Shown here piece by piece: positions 54,030 through 63,258 of a stretch of DNA of 64,000 bases (position 1 is the first letter of the stretch; each line of letters begins with the position of its first letter). Origin of the DNA: Rhizobium sp. BK650 (lineage in GTDB: Bacteria; Pseudomonadota; Alphaproteobacteria; Rhizobiales; Rhizobiaceae); the NCBI RefSeq assembly GCF_014195325.1, contig NZ_JACIBK010000001.1, positions 372,001 to 436,000 on the forward strand. The letters run 5' to 3'. Position numbers and translations under genes: made by a program. The notes under the pieces were generated by a model that saw nothing but the letters and a program-made list of their open reading frames with translations, ran no database searches and was not told the DNA's origin.

Positions 54030-55406
54030 ATGGTAACATTCGACAGCCTGCGGCGGGAAGACCGCTCTCCTGCGCCCGGCTGGCGCTGGTTCATCCGCTG
54101 GCTGCGGCGACAATTGCCGACCGGCCTCTATACCCGGTCGCTGCTCATCATCATCATCCCAATGGTGCTTCTGCAGTCGGTTGTTGCAGCCGTCTTCATG
54201 GAGCGTCACTGGCAGATGGTGACGGAGCGGCTGTCGCTTGGAGTGACCCGCGATATCGCTGCCATCATCGAGGTCATCGAGACCTATCCGCAGGATTCCG
54301 ATTATAGCGATATAATCCGCATCGCTCGCGATCAGCTCAATCTGCAGATCTCGATCGAGCCGGATGGCGATCTGCCGCCGCCGCGCGAAAAGCCGTTCTT
54401 CTCGATCCTCGATGGCATCCTGAGCGACGAGATTACCGATGAAATCCGCCGGCCGTTTTGGATCGATACAGTTGGCAATTCCAATCTTATCGAGATCCGC
54501 ATCAAGCTCGACAACCGCATCCTGCGTGTGATCACCAAACGCAGCCAGGCCTATGCATCGAACACGCATATTTTCATTCTCTGGATGGTGGGCGCATCAC
54601 TGGTATTGATCGCGATCTCGATCCTCTTCCTGCGCGGCCAGATCCGGCCGATCCTCAATCTTGCGCGGGCGGCGGAGAGTTTCGGCAAAGGCCAGAAGGC
54701 CGACAATTTCCATCCGCGCGGGGCAGATGAGGTACGGCGCGCCGGTCTTGCCTTCATTCTCATGCGCGAGCGCATCGAACGGCAGATCGAGCAGCGTACG
54801 GCGATGCTCTCGGGCGTTAGCCACGACCTCAGGACAATCCTGACACGCTTCAAGCTTCAACTGGCGCTCGCCGGCGACAATCCCGATCTTGCCGGCCTGA
54901 ATGAAGACGTCAATGATATGCAGACCATGCTCGAAGCCTATATGGCTTTCGCGAAGGGCGAGGTGGAGGAGGATGTCGGCGAGCTGAAGCTCAGCGAGAT
55001 TTTCGAGAAGCTCGAAGCCGATTTCGAGTTGCATGGCAAGGTGCTGACCTATTCCATCGACGGCGAGGACGATATCTCGGTGCGGCCGAATGCCTTCATG
55101 CGGCTCGTGACCAATCTCGCCTCCAATGCAAGGCGCTATGCGGACACGCTGAACATCGAGGCGAAGCACGGCGCGAAATGGCTGACTATCATTTTCGACG
55201 ATAACGGCCCCGGTATTCCTGAGAAGTTCCGCGAGGATGTTTTCAAGCCGTTCTTCCGGCTGGACAGCGCGCGCAATCTCGATGCGTCGGGTACTGGCCT
55301 GGGACTTGCTATCGTCAGAGATATTGCGCGCAGTCACGGCGGCAATATCACGCTCAGCGACAGCCCCCTCGGCGGCCTCAGGGCGACGGTGCGGATCCCG
55401 GCCTAA
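54030..55406 (+). CDS. Sensor histidine kinase (EnvZ-like)
   Basis: A 458-residue kinase. Membrane segments at about 40-62 and 178-200 enclose a periplasmic sensor region. HAMP follows (about 200-250), then the H box SHDLRTILTRFKLQLAL with the phosphorylated His near residue 270, the N box LVTNLASNARRYA, the G1 box FDDNGPGIP, F box and the G2 box GTGLGLAIV. Position H+5 is Ile, where most kinases of this class have Pro. It is the last gene of the MarR-regulator-kinase operon. Its TAA stop lies within an intergenic repeat. Confidence 0.93.
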   Translation: MVTFDSLRREDRSPAPGWRWFIRWLRRQLPTGLYTRSLLIIIIPMVLLQSVVAAVFMERHWQMVTERLSLGVTRDIAAIIEVIETYPQDSDYSDIIRIARDQLNLQISIEPDGDLPPPREKPFFSILDGILSDEITDEIRRPFWIDTVGNSNLIEIRIKLDNRILRVITKRSQAYASNTHIFILWMVGASLVLIAISILFLRGQIRPILNLARAAESFGKGQKADNFHPRGADEVRRAGLAFILMRERIERQIEQRTAMLSGVSHDLRTILTRFKLQLALAGDNPDLAGLNEDVNDMQTMLEAYMAFAKGEVEEDVGELKLSEIFEKLEADFELHGKVLTYSIDGEDDISVRPNAFMRLVTNLASNARRYADTLNIEAKHGAKWLTIIFDDNGPGIPEKFREDVFKPFFRLDSARNLDASGTGLGLAIVRDIARSHGGNITLSDSPLGGLRATVRIPA

Positions 55407-55500
55407 AGCATGTCGAGCAGGTGTGCCCGGCTTTGCAGTGACAAACATGCGAAAGCCTAGAGAGTGGCAGGCGAAGCTGAAAGATCGCGATGCCCTTTAG
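55404..55500 (+). repeat. Rhizobial intergenic repeat, copy B
   Basis: The spacer between the kinase and the convergent HxlR gene reads AAAGCATGTCGAGCAGGTG, then TGCCCGGCTTTGCAG, ACATGCG, and ends GAAAGATCGCGATGCCCTTTAG. Blocks and order match the reversed copy at 29163-29232. Its outer TAA and TTA triplets are the stop codons of the two flanking genes. From memory it is a diverged copy of an abundant Rhizobium repeat that ends GAAAGATCGCGACGC. Confidence 0.65.
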
Positions 55501-55880
55501 CGCGCGCTCGCCGGTTTTGCGGCGTCGAATTCGTTCAGATGGATGACGATCCAGCGCCAGAGCGAGACGACCTGCGTCAGCAATTCTCGGCCGAGGGGCG
55601 TCAGCTCATATTCGACTCGGGGCGGCACCTGCGGATAGAGTGTGCGGATGACGAGACCGTCGCTTTCCAGCGTGCGCAGCGTCTGCGTCAACACTTTCTG
55701 ACTGATATCCTCGACCCGCTCCAGCACTCTTGAAAACCGCAAGGGGCCATCGGCTTCCGACAACACGTGAAGGACGCGCAGCGGCCATTTTGCTGCGGCG
55801 CGCTCCAGCATCTGTCGCGCTCGCGCGTCCTGCTCATCGCTCATGTTACGACAGAAATCGAAGATGTCGTCATCCATCAT
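55497..55880 (-). CDS. HxlR-family transcriptional regulator
   Basis: A 127-residue winged-helix regulator: AAAKWPLRVLHVLSEADGPLRFSRVLERVEDISQKVLTQTLRTLESDGLVIRTLYPQVPPRVEYELTPLGREL is the standard HxlR pattern (W in the first helix, F-R-F, V-E-Y-x-L-T). The MMDDDIF start at 55880 was chosen; the frame is open further up but without a ribosome binding site. It is divergent from the SDR gene at 55976, which it probably regulates from the 95-base spacer. HxlR proteins often respond to aldehydes or electrophiles. Confidence 0.87.
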   Translation of the reverse strand: MMDDDIFDFCRNMSDEQDARARQMLERAAAKWPLRVLHVLSEADGPLRFSRVLERVEDISQKVLTQTLRTLESDGLVIRTLYPQVPPRVEYELTPLGRELLTQVVSLWRWIVIHLNEFDAAKPASAR

Positions 55881-55919
55881 AGTTACTTTCAGGTGTGTAT
55901 AGATCTCCAAGGTACCTTC
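55881..55919. promoter_or_regulatory. HxlR operator candidate
   Basis: Two related decamers, AGTTACTTTC (55881-55890) and AGGTACCTTC (55910-55919), match at eight of ten positions and are 29 bases apart. The second contains the perfect palindrome AAGGTACCTT (55909-55918). They lie right beside the HxlR start and between the divergent genes, as expected for autoregulation. Confidence 0.45.
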
Positions 55920-55975
55920 TTTCCAATAGAAACAATAGATCCTAAATGGATTGGGAACCGAAAAGGAGGTTTCCC

Positions 55976-56830
55976 ATGTCAAAGGTTTGGTTGATTACCG
56001 GAAGTTCGCGTGGCCTTGGCCGCGCGCTGGCCAAGGCGGTGCTCGAGGCTGGCGACAAGCTGGTCGCGACGGCACGTGATCCCGGCCAGCTTGCCGATCT
56101 CGTTGGAGCCTATGGCTCGCGTATTCTTGCACTGCCGCTCGATGTCACGGACGAGGCGGCAGCCGAGGCTGCCGTGAAGACTGCGGTCAAGACGTTCGGC
56201 CGGCTCGACGTGTTGGTCAATAATGCCGGTTACGGCAATGTCGCGCCGATCGAGGATACGAGCCTTGCGGATTTCCGGGCGCAGATCGAGACCAATCTCT
56301 TCGGTACTGTTATCATGACCAAGGCGGCGATCCCGGTCATGCGCGGGCAGGGGGCAGGACACATCATCCAGTTCTCCTCCGTCGGCGGCCGGATCGGCCC
56401 AGTGGGGCGCGCGCCTTATGCGGCAGCAAAATGGGGCGTCGAGGGCTTTTCCGAAGTGCTTTCCAAGGAGGTCGGGCCGCTCGGCATCAAGGTAACAGTG
56501 ATCGAGCCTGGCGGTTTCCGAACTGATTTCGCCGGTTCCTCGACGACGATTTACGAAGGCCGTCCGGAATATGCCGGGACGGTTGGCGCCATGGCAAATT
56601 ATCAGCTGAACTATAATGGCCGCCAGCCCGGCGATCCGGACAAGGCCGCTGCCGCGGTGCTACACATTGCTTCGCTCGATGTGCCGCCGCTGCGACTGCT
56701 GCTTGGCAGCGATGCGACGGCAGCGGTCGAGAAGGCTGATGCCGCGCGAATGGAGGCCGACCGCACCTGGCGCGCCCTCAGCCAGTCGACCGACTTCGAG
56801 CCGACCGGCAGGGCCGAGCGTATGCCTTAG
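55976..56830 (+). CDS. Short-chain dehydrogenase/reductase
   Basis: A 284-residue Rossmann-fold oxidoreductase. The cofactor site is VWLITGSSRGLGRALA (TGxxxGxG). The NNAG motif (LVNNAGYGN) and the catalytic Ser and Tyr-x-x-x-Lys (QFSSVGGR, APYAAAKW) are intact. The length, above the classical 250, and the ending are of the type often called oxidoreductase YbbO-like. A perfect AAGGAGG lies six bases before the ATG, which sets the start. It is divergent from an HxlR regulator, its likely controller. The substrate is unknown. Confidence 0.9.
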   Translation: MSKVWLITGSSRGLGRALAKAVLEAGDKLVATARDPGQLADLVGAYGSRILALPLDVTDEAAAEAAVKTAVKTFGRLDVLVNNAGYGNVAPIEDTSLADFRAQIETNLFGTVIMTKAAIPVMRGQGAGHIIQFSSVGGRIGPVGRAPYAAAKWGVEGFSEVLSKEVGPLGIKVTVIEPGGFRTDFAGSSTTIYEGRPEYAGTVGAMANYQLNYNGRQPGDPDKAAAAVLHIASLDVPPLRLLLGSDATAAVEKADAARMEADRTWRALSQSTDFEPTGRAERMP

Positions 56831-56866
56831 CATCGGAAAGCAGTTTGATTACCCACCATAAATGAA

Positions 56867-56893
56867 AAGCGCCGCTCGAAGGCGGCGCTTCTC
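56867..56893. terminator. Bidirectional intrinsic terminator
   Basis: AAGCGCCGC, loop TCGAAG, GCGGCGCTT with A residues before and T residues after. It separates the convergent SDR and BA14K genes. Confidence 0.85.
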
Positions 56894-56914
56894 ATTCGTA
56901 ACGTTGTCAGCCTA

Positions 56915-57391
56915 TCAGCTTGCGACGCAGAAATGCTCGCGACCGTCGTTGCCGACATAGGTGCCGCTCTGCGGATCGAAGCTGCGGTAGCGATAGGAGC
57001 AGTAGCGCTGCCATTGAGCGCTCCAGGGCTCCAATGCGCCGGCTGAGCGATCATAGACGGGGCGGCCATAGACAGGACGGCCATAGACCGGCTCGGAATA
57101 GGCGGGTTCGGAGTAAATCGGACGCGCGCGGTAAACCGGCGGCGGAGCATATTCAGGCTCATAGACCGGCGGGTCGATGTAGCGGCGTTCTTCGTAGACC
57201 GGGCCGTTATTCGCATTGGCGATGGCAGAGCCGACGATCAGGCCGGTAGCAAGGCCAACGGCGCCGCCAACCAGCGCGTCGTTGTTATGCCTATGATGCC
57301 AATGGTCGTCGGCGGAGGCTTCGCCGATGGCCGAGACGGTCAGGGCAGCGGCAGTTGCCGTCAGAAGAATGGTCTTTGCAAGCCTGTTCAT
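56915..57391 (-). CDS. BA14K-family secreted protein
   Basis: A 158-residue protein. The signal peptide MNRLAKTILLTATAAALTVS and onward ends near residue 27. A glycine/alanine stretch (DALVGGAVGLATGLIVGSAIA) may be a membrane or zipper segment. Then comes a repetitive part with PVYGRPVYGRPVYDR and Pro-Val-Tyr units. The C terminus WQRYCSYRYRSFDPQSGTYVGNDGREHFC is the BA14K signature known as a Brucella antigen with lectin-like activity. Location: periplasm or surface. Confidence 0.9.
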   Translation of the reverse strand: MNRLAKTILLTATAAALTVSAIGEASADDHWHHRHNNDALVGGAVGLATGLIVGSAIANANNGPVYEERRYIDPPVYEPEYAPPPVYRARPIYSEPAYSEPVYGRPVYGRPVYDRSAGALEPWSAQWQRYCSYRYRSFDPQSGTYVGNDGREHFCVAS

Positions 57392-57480
57392 CGCGTAAAA
57401 TCCCGGTATCGGGAACCGGAAGCGGTCCCTTCTTTATGGTTCCGAAACTAGCGGCGTCATGCTGAATGGAGTCTGAACGA

Positions 57481-57505
57481 CAAAACCCGGCATGGCTGCC
57501 GGGCT
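57481..57505 (-). terminator. Intrinsic terminator of the cold-shock gene
   Basis: On the minus strand CCCGGCA, loop GCCA, TGCCGGG then TTTT. It is 30 bases beyond the cold-shock gene stop codon. Confidence 0.85.
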
Positions 57506-57534
57506 TCAACTCGATTCCACGCCTATGCGAGGGT

Positions 57535-57750
57535 TCAGCCTGAAATCTGCAGATTGACGGCCTTTGGGCCCTTGCCGCGGCGATCCGGCTCCGTGTCGAA
57601 GCTTACTTTCTGGTTTTCCGTCAGACCGGCCAGACCGGAAGCCTGAACGGCAGAAATGTGAACGAAGATATCGGCGCCGCCCTTGTCCGGCTTGATAAAG
57701 CCGAAGCCCTTGTCGGTATTGAAGAATTTTACAGTGCCAGTCTCGGCCAT
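57535..57750 (-). CDS. Cold-shock protein (CspA family)
   Basis: A 71-residue single cold-shock domain: TGTVKFFNTDKGFGFIKPDKGGADIFVHISAVQASGL holds RNP1 (KGFGFI) and RNP2 (DIFVHIS). It binds single-stranded RNA or DNA and prevents structure formation in mRNA. AAAGGA lies before the ATG. The 489-base upstream spacer has a repeated TCGCAAA motif, and a long leader is likely as for other csp genes. Confidence 0.94.
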   Translation of the reverse strand: MAETGTVKFFNTDKGFGFIKPDKGGADIFVHISAVQASGLAGLTENQKVSFDTEPDRRGKGPKAVNLQISG

Positions 57751-58239
57751 GCCTCAGGTCCTTTTGTCTCCGCCCGCCATCCACACGGGCAGCATTACGC
57801 TATTGCCTTCTTGCGAAGACGCTGGCAGGCAGATCTTGAAATGTGAGAAAAAGGTCCCCTCTACCTCCGCCGGTTCCAGACAGGACTTAACGCCTGCTGT
57901 TTTTTGGGACCGGCTGACCGGAATATTAGCGTTTCCGGCTCGCAAATTCTTAAGGACTTCCCATGCTCGCAAAATGCCCGAACGCGCGAAGAGTGCTGCG
58001 TTTGGGGGATTTTGGCAAGCAAAAGTTTTTTAACGTGTTCCTAAGATCACACTCGCAAATCTGGCCAGTTTTCGCAAAATCGCAAAAAATCCGCCGTCGG
58101 AGGCAAATGATTAACGTTTTATATCGTCTGCAATATAAGTTCCGGGCAGATTTTGCCAAAAATGCAACGATAGCGCGTCTTGTCGGCTGTTAAAAAAAAT
58201 TTTCTAATTGCCTTAAATGCCCCACAAATGGGCGCGCGG
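57751..58239. other. 489-base spacer upstream of the cold-shock gene
   Basis: It is A/T-richer than its surroundings from about 57900 on. Five TCGCAAA copies and a TTAA-N7-CTAA motif (58030-58044), which matches a CtrA box at seven of eight positions, lie in it. Transcription probably starts in this region toward the cold-shock gene. No gene is visible. Confidence 0.5.
57940..58086 (+). repeat. Five TCGCAAA motifs upstream of the cold-shock gene
   Basis: TCGCAAA at 57940, 57967, 58053, 58072 and 58080 (first base). The last two are eight bases apart and form TTTCGCAAAATCGCAAAAAA. All have the same orientation. They may be repeated binding sites for one protein or sites of A-tract bending. 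Confidence 0.45.
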
Positions 58240-59130
58240 TCAGGCCGTTTGCCTCCGGCGGCGAGCCAATTCAGGCACGAGTTCGACTACAAGCATAGCG
58301 ATAAACATCAGCGCGCAACCAGCATAGCCGGGTGCCGGCATGCTTTCGCCCAAGAGAAGTGCGGCGAGTGTGGCGCCGAACAGTGCTTCGGCGGAGAGAA
58401 AGATCGCCGCCTGCGACGGCGTCGTGTAGCGCTGAGCGACGACCTGGAGCACGAATGCGACTCCCGAGGAGAAGAGACCGACATAGAGGATTTCAGGCGC
58501 GGCCATACTGATATCTTCAAGGCTGATCGATTCCGACATGGCGGCGGCGAAGAGGGCGCAGACCGCCGTGACTGCGAACTGGGCGTTAGACAGGGCAAGC
58601 GGCCGGCCGGTTTCGCCGACCGTCGTTCCGGCGAGCGTGATCTGTATCGACCAGAAGATGGCGCAGACGACCGTCAGCAGGTCGCCGGCCGTAAGTGCCG
58701 AGAGCTGGCCGCCAGAGAGAAGATAGATGCCCGCCACGGCCATGATCGCACCCGGCCAGATGATCCAGTGCGGCGAGCGGCGCAGGAAGAGGACGGCAAT
58801 CAGCGGCACGAAGATCACATACAGGCCGGTGATGAAGCTGGAATTGGTGACGGTCGTCGTCTGCAGGCCGATCTGCTGTGTCGATGCGCCGCCGAAGAGC
58901 GCAAGACCGATCAGCAGGTAGAGGCCGAGATGCCGGCGGCTGGTCGCGATCTTAGCCTTGCGGGCTTCGAGGAGCGTGAAGGGAAGCGTGGCGAGGGCTG
59001 CAATGGCGAAGCGCAGGCCGATGAACCAGAAGGGGCCGATCGCCTTCATTGCCGTCGACTGGGCGACGAAGCCGCCGCCCCAGATGGCGGCTGCAAGCAA
59101 CAGAAGGAGGTTCGCCTGAACGCGCGTCAT
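58240..59130 (-). CDS. DMT-superfamily permease (EamA domain)
   Basis: A 296-residue protein with ten membrane segments in two EamA repeats: ANLLLLLAAAIWGGGFVAQSTAM and GPFWFIGLRFAIAAL in the first, and the matching LLTVVCAIFWSIQITLAG and YTTPSQAAIFLSAEALFGATLAALLLGE in the second. It transports a small metabolite, not defined by sequence. GAGAG precedes the ATG by four bases; the frame is open to 59265. It is divergent from the DUF3052 gene. Confidence 0.88.
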   Translation of the reverse strand: MTRVQANLLLLLAAAIWGGGFVAQSTAMKAIGPFWFIGLRFAIAALATLPFTLLEARKAKIATSRRHLGLYLLIGLALFGGASTQQIGLQTTTVTNSSFITGLYVIFVPLIAVLFLRRSPHWIIWPGAIMAVAGIYLLSGGQLSALTAGDLLTVVCAIFWSIQITLAGTTVGETGRPLALSNAQFAVTAVCALFAAAMSESISLEDISMAAPEILYVGLFSSGVAFVLQVVAQRYTTPSQAAIFLSAEALFGATLAALLLGESMPAPGYAGCALMFIAMLVVELVPELARRRRQTA

Positions 59131-59245
59131 TTCACTCTCGATGTTGAGGAAGTGTCGATGATTAGTGACCAGGTGGTTAGCAGTTGCATTTCTCTTCGGC
59201 AAGGACGAGGCTGGAATCTGACGGTTCGGACAGGGCAATGACTTG

Positions 59246-59668
59246 ATGGTGGGATATTCCGGCACGCCCCTCGCAAAGAAACTTGGCCTTCAAGCTGGGC
59301 AGGCAGCGTTACTCGTCAATGTTCCCGATGGGCTTAGCGAGATCGGCGTATTCGCGGGTTTTGCATCCATCGAACATGTCTTGCCGGCAACCTCTAGACG
59401 GCAGTTCGATTATATCCACGTCTTCGAAACGCAACGTGCGGTCTTGGAAGAGATGTCGGCGGCGTTGTTTCGCGTGTTAAGGCCCGATGGCATGATCTGG
59501 ATTTCCTGGCCGAAGAAGAGTGCGAAGGTGCCGACCAGCATCACAGAGGGCGCGTTGCGCGAGATCCTGCTGCCGACAGGCCTCGTCGACGTCAAGGTCT
59601 GCGCCGTCGATGAAATCTGGTCGGCGTTGAAATTCATGATCCGTAGGGAATTGCGAGGTTCCCTTTAG
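59246..59668 (+). CDS. DUF3052 domain protein
   Basis: A 140-residue protein beginning MVGYSGTPLAKKLGLQAGQ, the standard start of DUF3052 proteins, with FDYIHVFE and the end LRPDGMIWISWPKKSAKVPTSI. The fold is believed to resemble a methyltransferase core without the SAM loop. Function unknown. Its stop codon overlaps that of the convergent sugar dehydrogenase-like gene by four bases. Confidence 0.87.
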   Translation: MVGYSGTPLAKKLGLQAGQAALLVNVPDGLSEIGVFAGFASIEHVLPATSRRQFDYIHVFETQRAVLEEMSAALFRVLRPDGMIWISWPKKSAKVPTSITEGALREILLPTGLVDVKVCAVDEIWSALKFMIRRELRGSL

Positions 59669-60822
59669 CGGGTCCGGTCTTCGGCGCGAGAAACCCGAAG
59701 CAGTTCCCCGTCATCCTCGTCGGTTACCATCAGCAATGCTCCATCCGGGGCGACAATGACATCGCGGATGCGGCCATATTTGCCTTCGAACATGCGTTCC
59801 TCGGCGGTGAAGGCGCCACTCGAATCCCGTTGCATGCGCGACAGCAACTGGAATTTCAAAGCCGCTACGATGAAATTGCCGTCCCATTCGGGGAACATCT
59901 TCCCGCGATAGACGGCAAGAGCGCCCGGAGCGATCGAGGGATCCCAATAGTGCAGCGGCTGCTCCAAGCCTTGCTTGGCGGTTCCTTCGCCGATCTTGGC
60001 GCCGGAATAGTCGCGGCCATAGGTGATGATCGGCCAACCGTAATTCTTGCCGGCCTCGGGATTGTTGATTTCGTCACCGCCGCGTGCGCCATGCTCGACG
60101 GTGTAGAGTTTGCCGTCGGCGCTGTCGAAGGTGATCCCCTGCGGGTTGCGATGGCCTTTGGACCAGATTTCCGGCAAGGCCTTGCCGCCATCCTTGAAGG
60201 GATTGTCGGCGGGAATGCTGCCATTGGCATTGATATGGACGATCGAACCGGCGTCATCCTTCCAGTCCTGCGAACGGTCGCGGTCGCCGCGGTCGCCGAC
60301 GCTGATGAACAGCGAGCCGTCGGGGGCGATTGCAATGCGCGAGCCGTATTGAATGTTGCCGCGGGTGAAATGCCGCATCGCGAAAATGGACGTGACGTTT
60401 TGCAGGCTCTTTTCGTCCTGTGACAGGGTGGCGCTGAAGGCTTCCGTGCCAGAGCCTCTGTCGTTGGCGGTTGCGGCGGTCAGATAGAGCTTTCGGCTGG
60501 TCGCGAAATCCGGGGAGAGGGCGACATCCATAAGGCCGCCCTGGCCGCGGGCGTTGACTTCGGGAACGCCGCTGATCGGGTCGGAAACATTGCCATCGCG
60601 GACGATGCGCAACCGCCCCGGCCGTTCCGTCACGATAAAGCTGCCATTCGGCAGGACCTCAACCGCCCATGGGTGCTCCAGTCCCTTGCCAAGTTTCTCG
60701 ACGCGAACCGAGACCTTCTGCGTCTTGACGATATCCCCGCTCTGCGCAAAGGCGGGAACTGCGAAGGCCGCAACAACTGCCAGCAGCGTGGTAAAACGAA
60801 ATGTCGAATAGGCGTCCATCAT
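59665..60822 (-). CDS. PQQ-dependent sugar dehydrogenase-like protein (GSDH domain)
   Basis: A 385-residue secreted protein. A signal peptide (FTTLLAVVAAFAVPAFAQ) is followed by the six-bladed GSDH propeller: LEHPWAVEVLPNGSFIVTERPGRLRIV, GGLMDVALSPDFATSRKLYLT, SRIAIAPDGSLFISVGDRGDRD, YTVEHGARGGDEIN and RDVIVAPDGALLMVTDEDDG. This is the family of soluble aldose dehydrogenases (YliI). Periplasmic, needs PQQ, which rhizobia may lack or import. Convergent with DUF3052. Confidence 0.9.
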   Translation of the reverse strand: MMDAYSTFRFTTLLAVVAAFAVPAFAQSGDIVKTQKVSVRVEKLGKGLEHPWAVEVLPNGSFIVTERPGRLRIVRDGNVSDPISGVPEVNARGQGGLMDVALSPDFATSRKLYLTAATANDRGSGTEAFSATLSQDEKSLQNVTSIFAMRHFTRGNIQYGSRIAIAPDGSLFISVGDRGDRDRSQDWKDDAGSIVHINANGSIPADNPFKDGGKALPEIWSKGHRNPQGITFDSADGKLYTVEHGARGGDEINNPEAGKNYGWPIITYGRDYSGAKIGEGTAKQGLEQPLHYWDPSIAPGALAVYRGKMFPEWDGNFIVAALKFQLLSRMQRDSSGAFTAEERMFEGKYGRIRDVIVAPDGALLMVTDEDDGELLRVSRAEDRTR

Positions 60823-60927
60823 AATCCCCCGCCGTCAGTTTCAGGGGAAATTGGCTCGGGTCATCGGCGCTTCAACCATATTCGGCGCTCCATAACGGTT
60901 TTGTGTTCTCCGGTTGAATGGCGGACG

Positions 60928-61260
60928 TCAGTTGATCTGGCGGTGAAGGGTGCGAATGCCGAAGTCGGCGTATTGCAGTTCCGCGCTCATCATTTTTTGA
61001 GTGATGAAGCCGGTGCGCTTGGCTTCGGCTTTCAGGAAAAGCCCGCAGCCGATCAGCGCCATCCCGTAAAAGGCAAGGCAGACGATGCCGACGGCGACCA
61101 GCTTTTCGATGATCGAAAGCCTGGGCAGGCGAGGTCTTTGCGGTGCTGGCAGCGCATCATGGGCAGACGCCGCAGCCATGGCAAGCTCCATATAGGTCGG
61201 CAACGGCTCGTAGAAGCCTGCCTCTTCGCTCCAGTCAGCACGCTGCGGTTTACCGGCCAT
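60928..61260 (-). CDS. Hypothetical membrane protein, 110 residues
   Basis: Not recognised. An N-terminal soluble part (MAGKPQRADWSEEAGFYEPLPTYMELAMAAA) is followed by a single membrane segment (KLVAVGIVCLAFYGMALIGC) and a short tail. GAGAGG eight bases before the ATG at 61260 sets the start. It overlaps the end of the next gene upstream by 11 bases, so the two are co-transcribed. Confidence 0.6.
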   Translation of the reverse strand: MAGKPQRADWSEEAGFYEPLPTYMELAMAAASAHDALPAPQRPRLPRLSIIEKLVAVGIVCLAFYGMALIGCGLFLKAEAKRTGFITQKMMSAELQYADFGIRTLHRQIN

Positions 61261-61549
61261 CGCGCTGGCCTCTCGATAGGACAAGGCCCTTGATGCGGCG
61301 CAGCCAGATGGCAAGCCCGTTTGCCGCGACGAATGCGGCGAAGAGCATCGTTACGCCGTCCCTGATCGTCCGGTCGGCATTGGATGCCTGGATGGAACTG
61401 GAAGCCATCGCGGCCTCTGCTTCGACGGCCGAAAAGAGGCCGAACGTCACGACGGCGCAGCATGCAAAAGCGACGACTGCCACCATCCACGATAAAGAAA
61501 CCCGGTCTGCGCGCAGGCGTCCCGCTACACGCTCGTCTTCCAGAAACAT
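61250..61549 (-). CDS. Hypothetical membrane protein, 99 residues
   Basis: Not recognised. Two membrane segments (VSLSWMVAVVAFACCAVVTFGLF and the later TMLFAAFVAANGLAIWL) join a short helical linker with Ala, Glu and Ser. GAGGG precedes the ATG. It is the first of a pair with the 110-residue protein downstream; both may form one membrane unit, though nothing shows a role. Confidence 0.6.
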   Translation of the reverse strand: MFLEDERVAGRLRADRVSLSWMVAVVAFACCAVVTFGLFSAVEAEAAMASSSIQASNADRTIRDGVTMLFAAFVAANGLAIWLRRIKGLVLSRGQRDGR

Positions 61550-63136
<1,587 letters not shown>

Positions 63137-63157
63137 TCGGCAGCATCAGCCCTATCG

Positions 63158-63188
63158 AAAAGCCCGCCAGAGATAGCGGGCTTTTTTG
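63158..63188 (+). terminator. Intrinsic terminator of aatA
   Basis: AAAAGCCCGC, loop CAGAGATA, GCGGGCTTTT followed by more T. Confidence 0.9.
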
Positions 63189-63218
63189 TTGCCTGGTTTT
63201 TCACTTCAACGTGTTTCG

Positions 63219-63234
63219 AAAGCGATTCCGCTTT
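63219..63234. repeat. Short hairpin resembling the REP at 26371
   Basis: AAAGCG, loop ATTC, CGCTTT. The repeat near petC has AAATCG-ATTC-CGATTT, so the arms differ by a pair of changes that keep the pairing while the loop is the same. It lies between aatA and the convergent antiporter gene. Confidence 0.35.
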
Positions 63235-63258
63235 TGCCGCTAAGTCCCTGATTCAGAT

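Noticed and set aside
58030..58044. CtrA box TTAA-N7-CTAA
   Set aside because: Seven of eight positions in an A/T-rich spacer is weak evidence by itself; cold-shock genes are not known CtrA targets. Kept only as a remark in the spacer entry.
57963..58193. Plus-strand frame of 76 codons in the spacer upstream of the cold-shock gene
   Set aside because: Basic, low-complexity translation, no ribosome binding site, and it runs through the TCGCAAA repeats.
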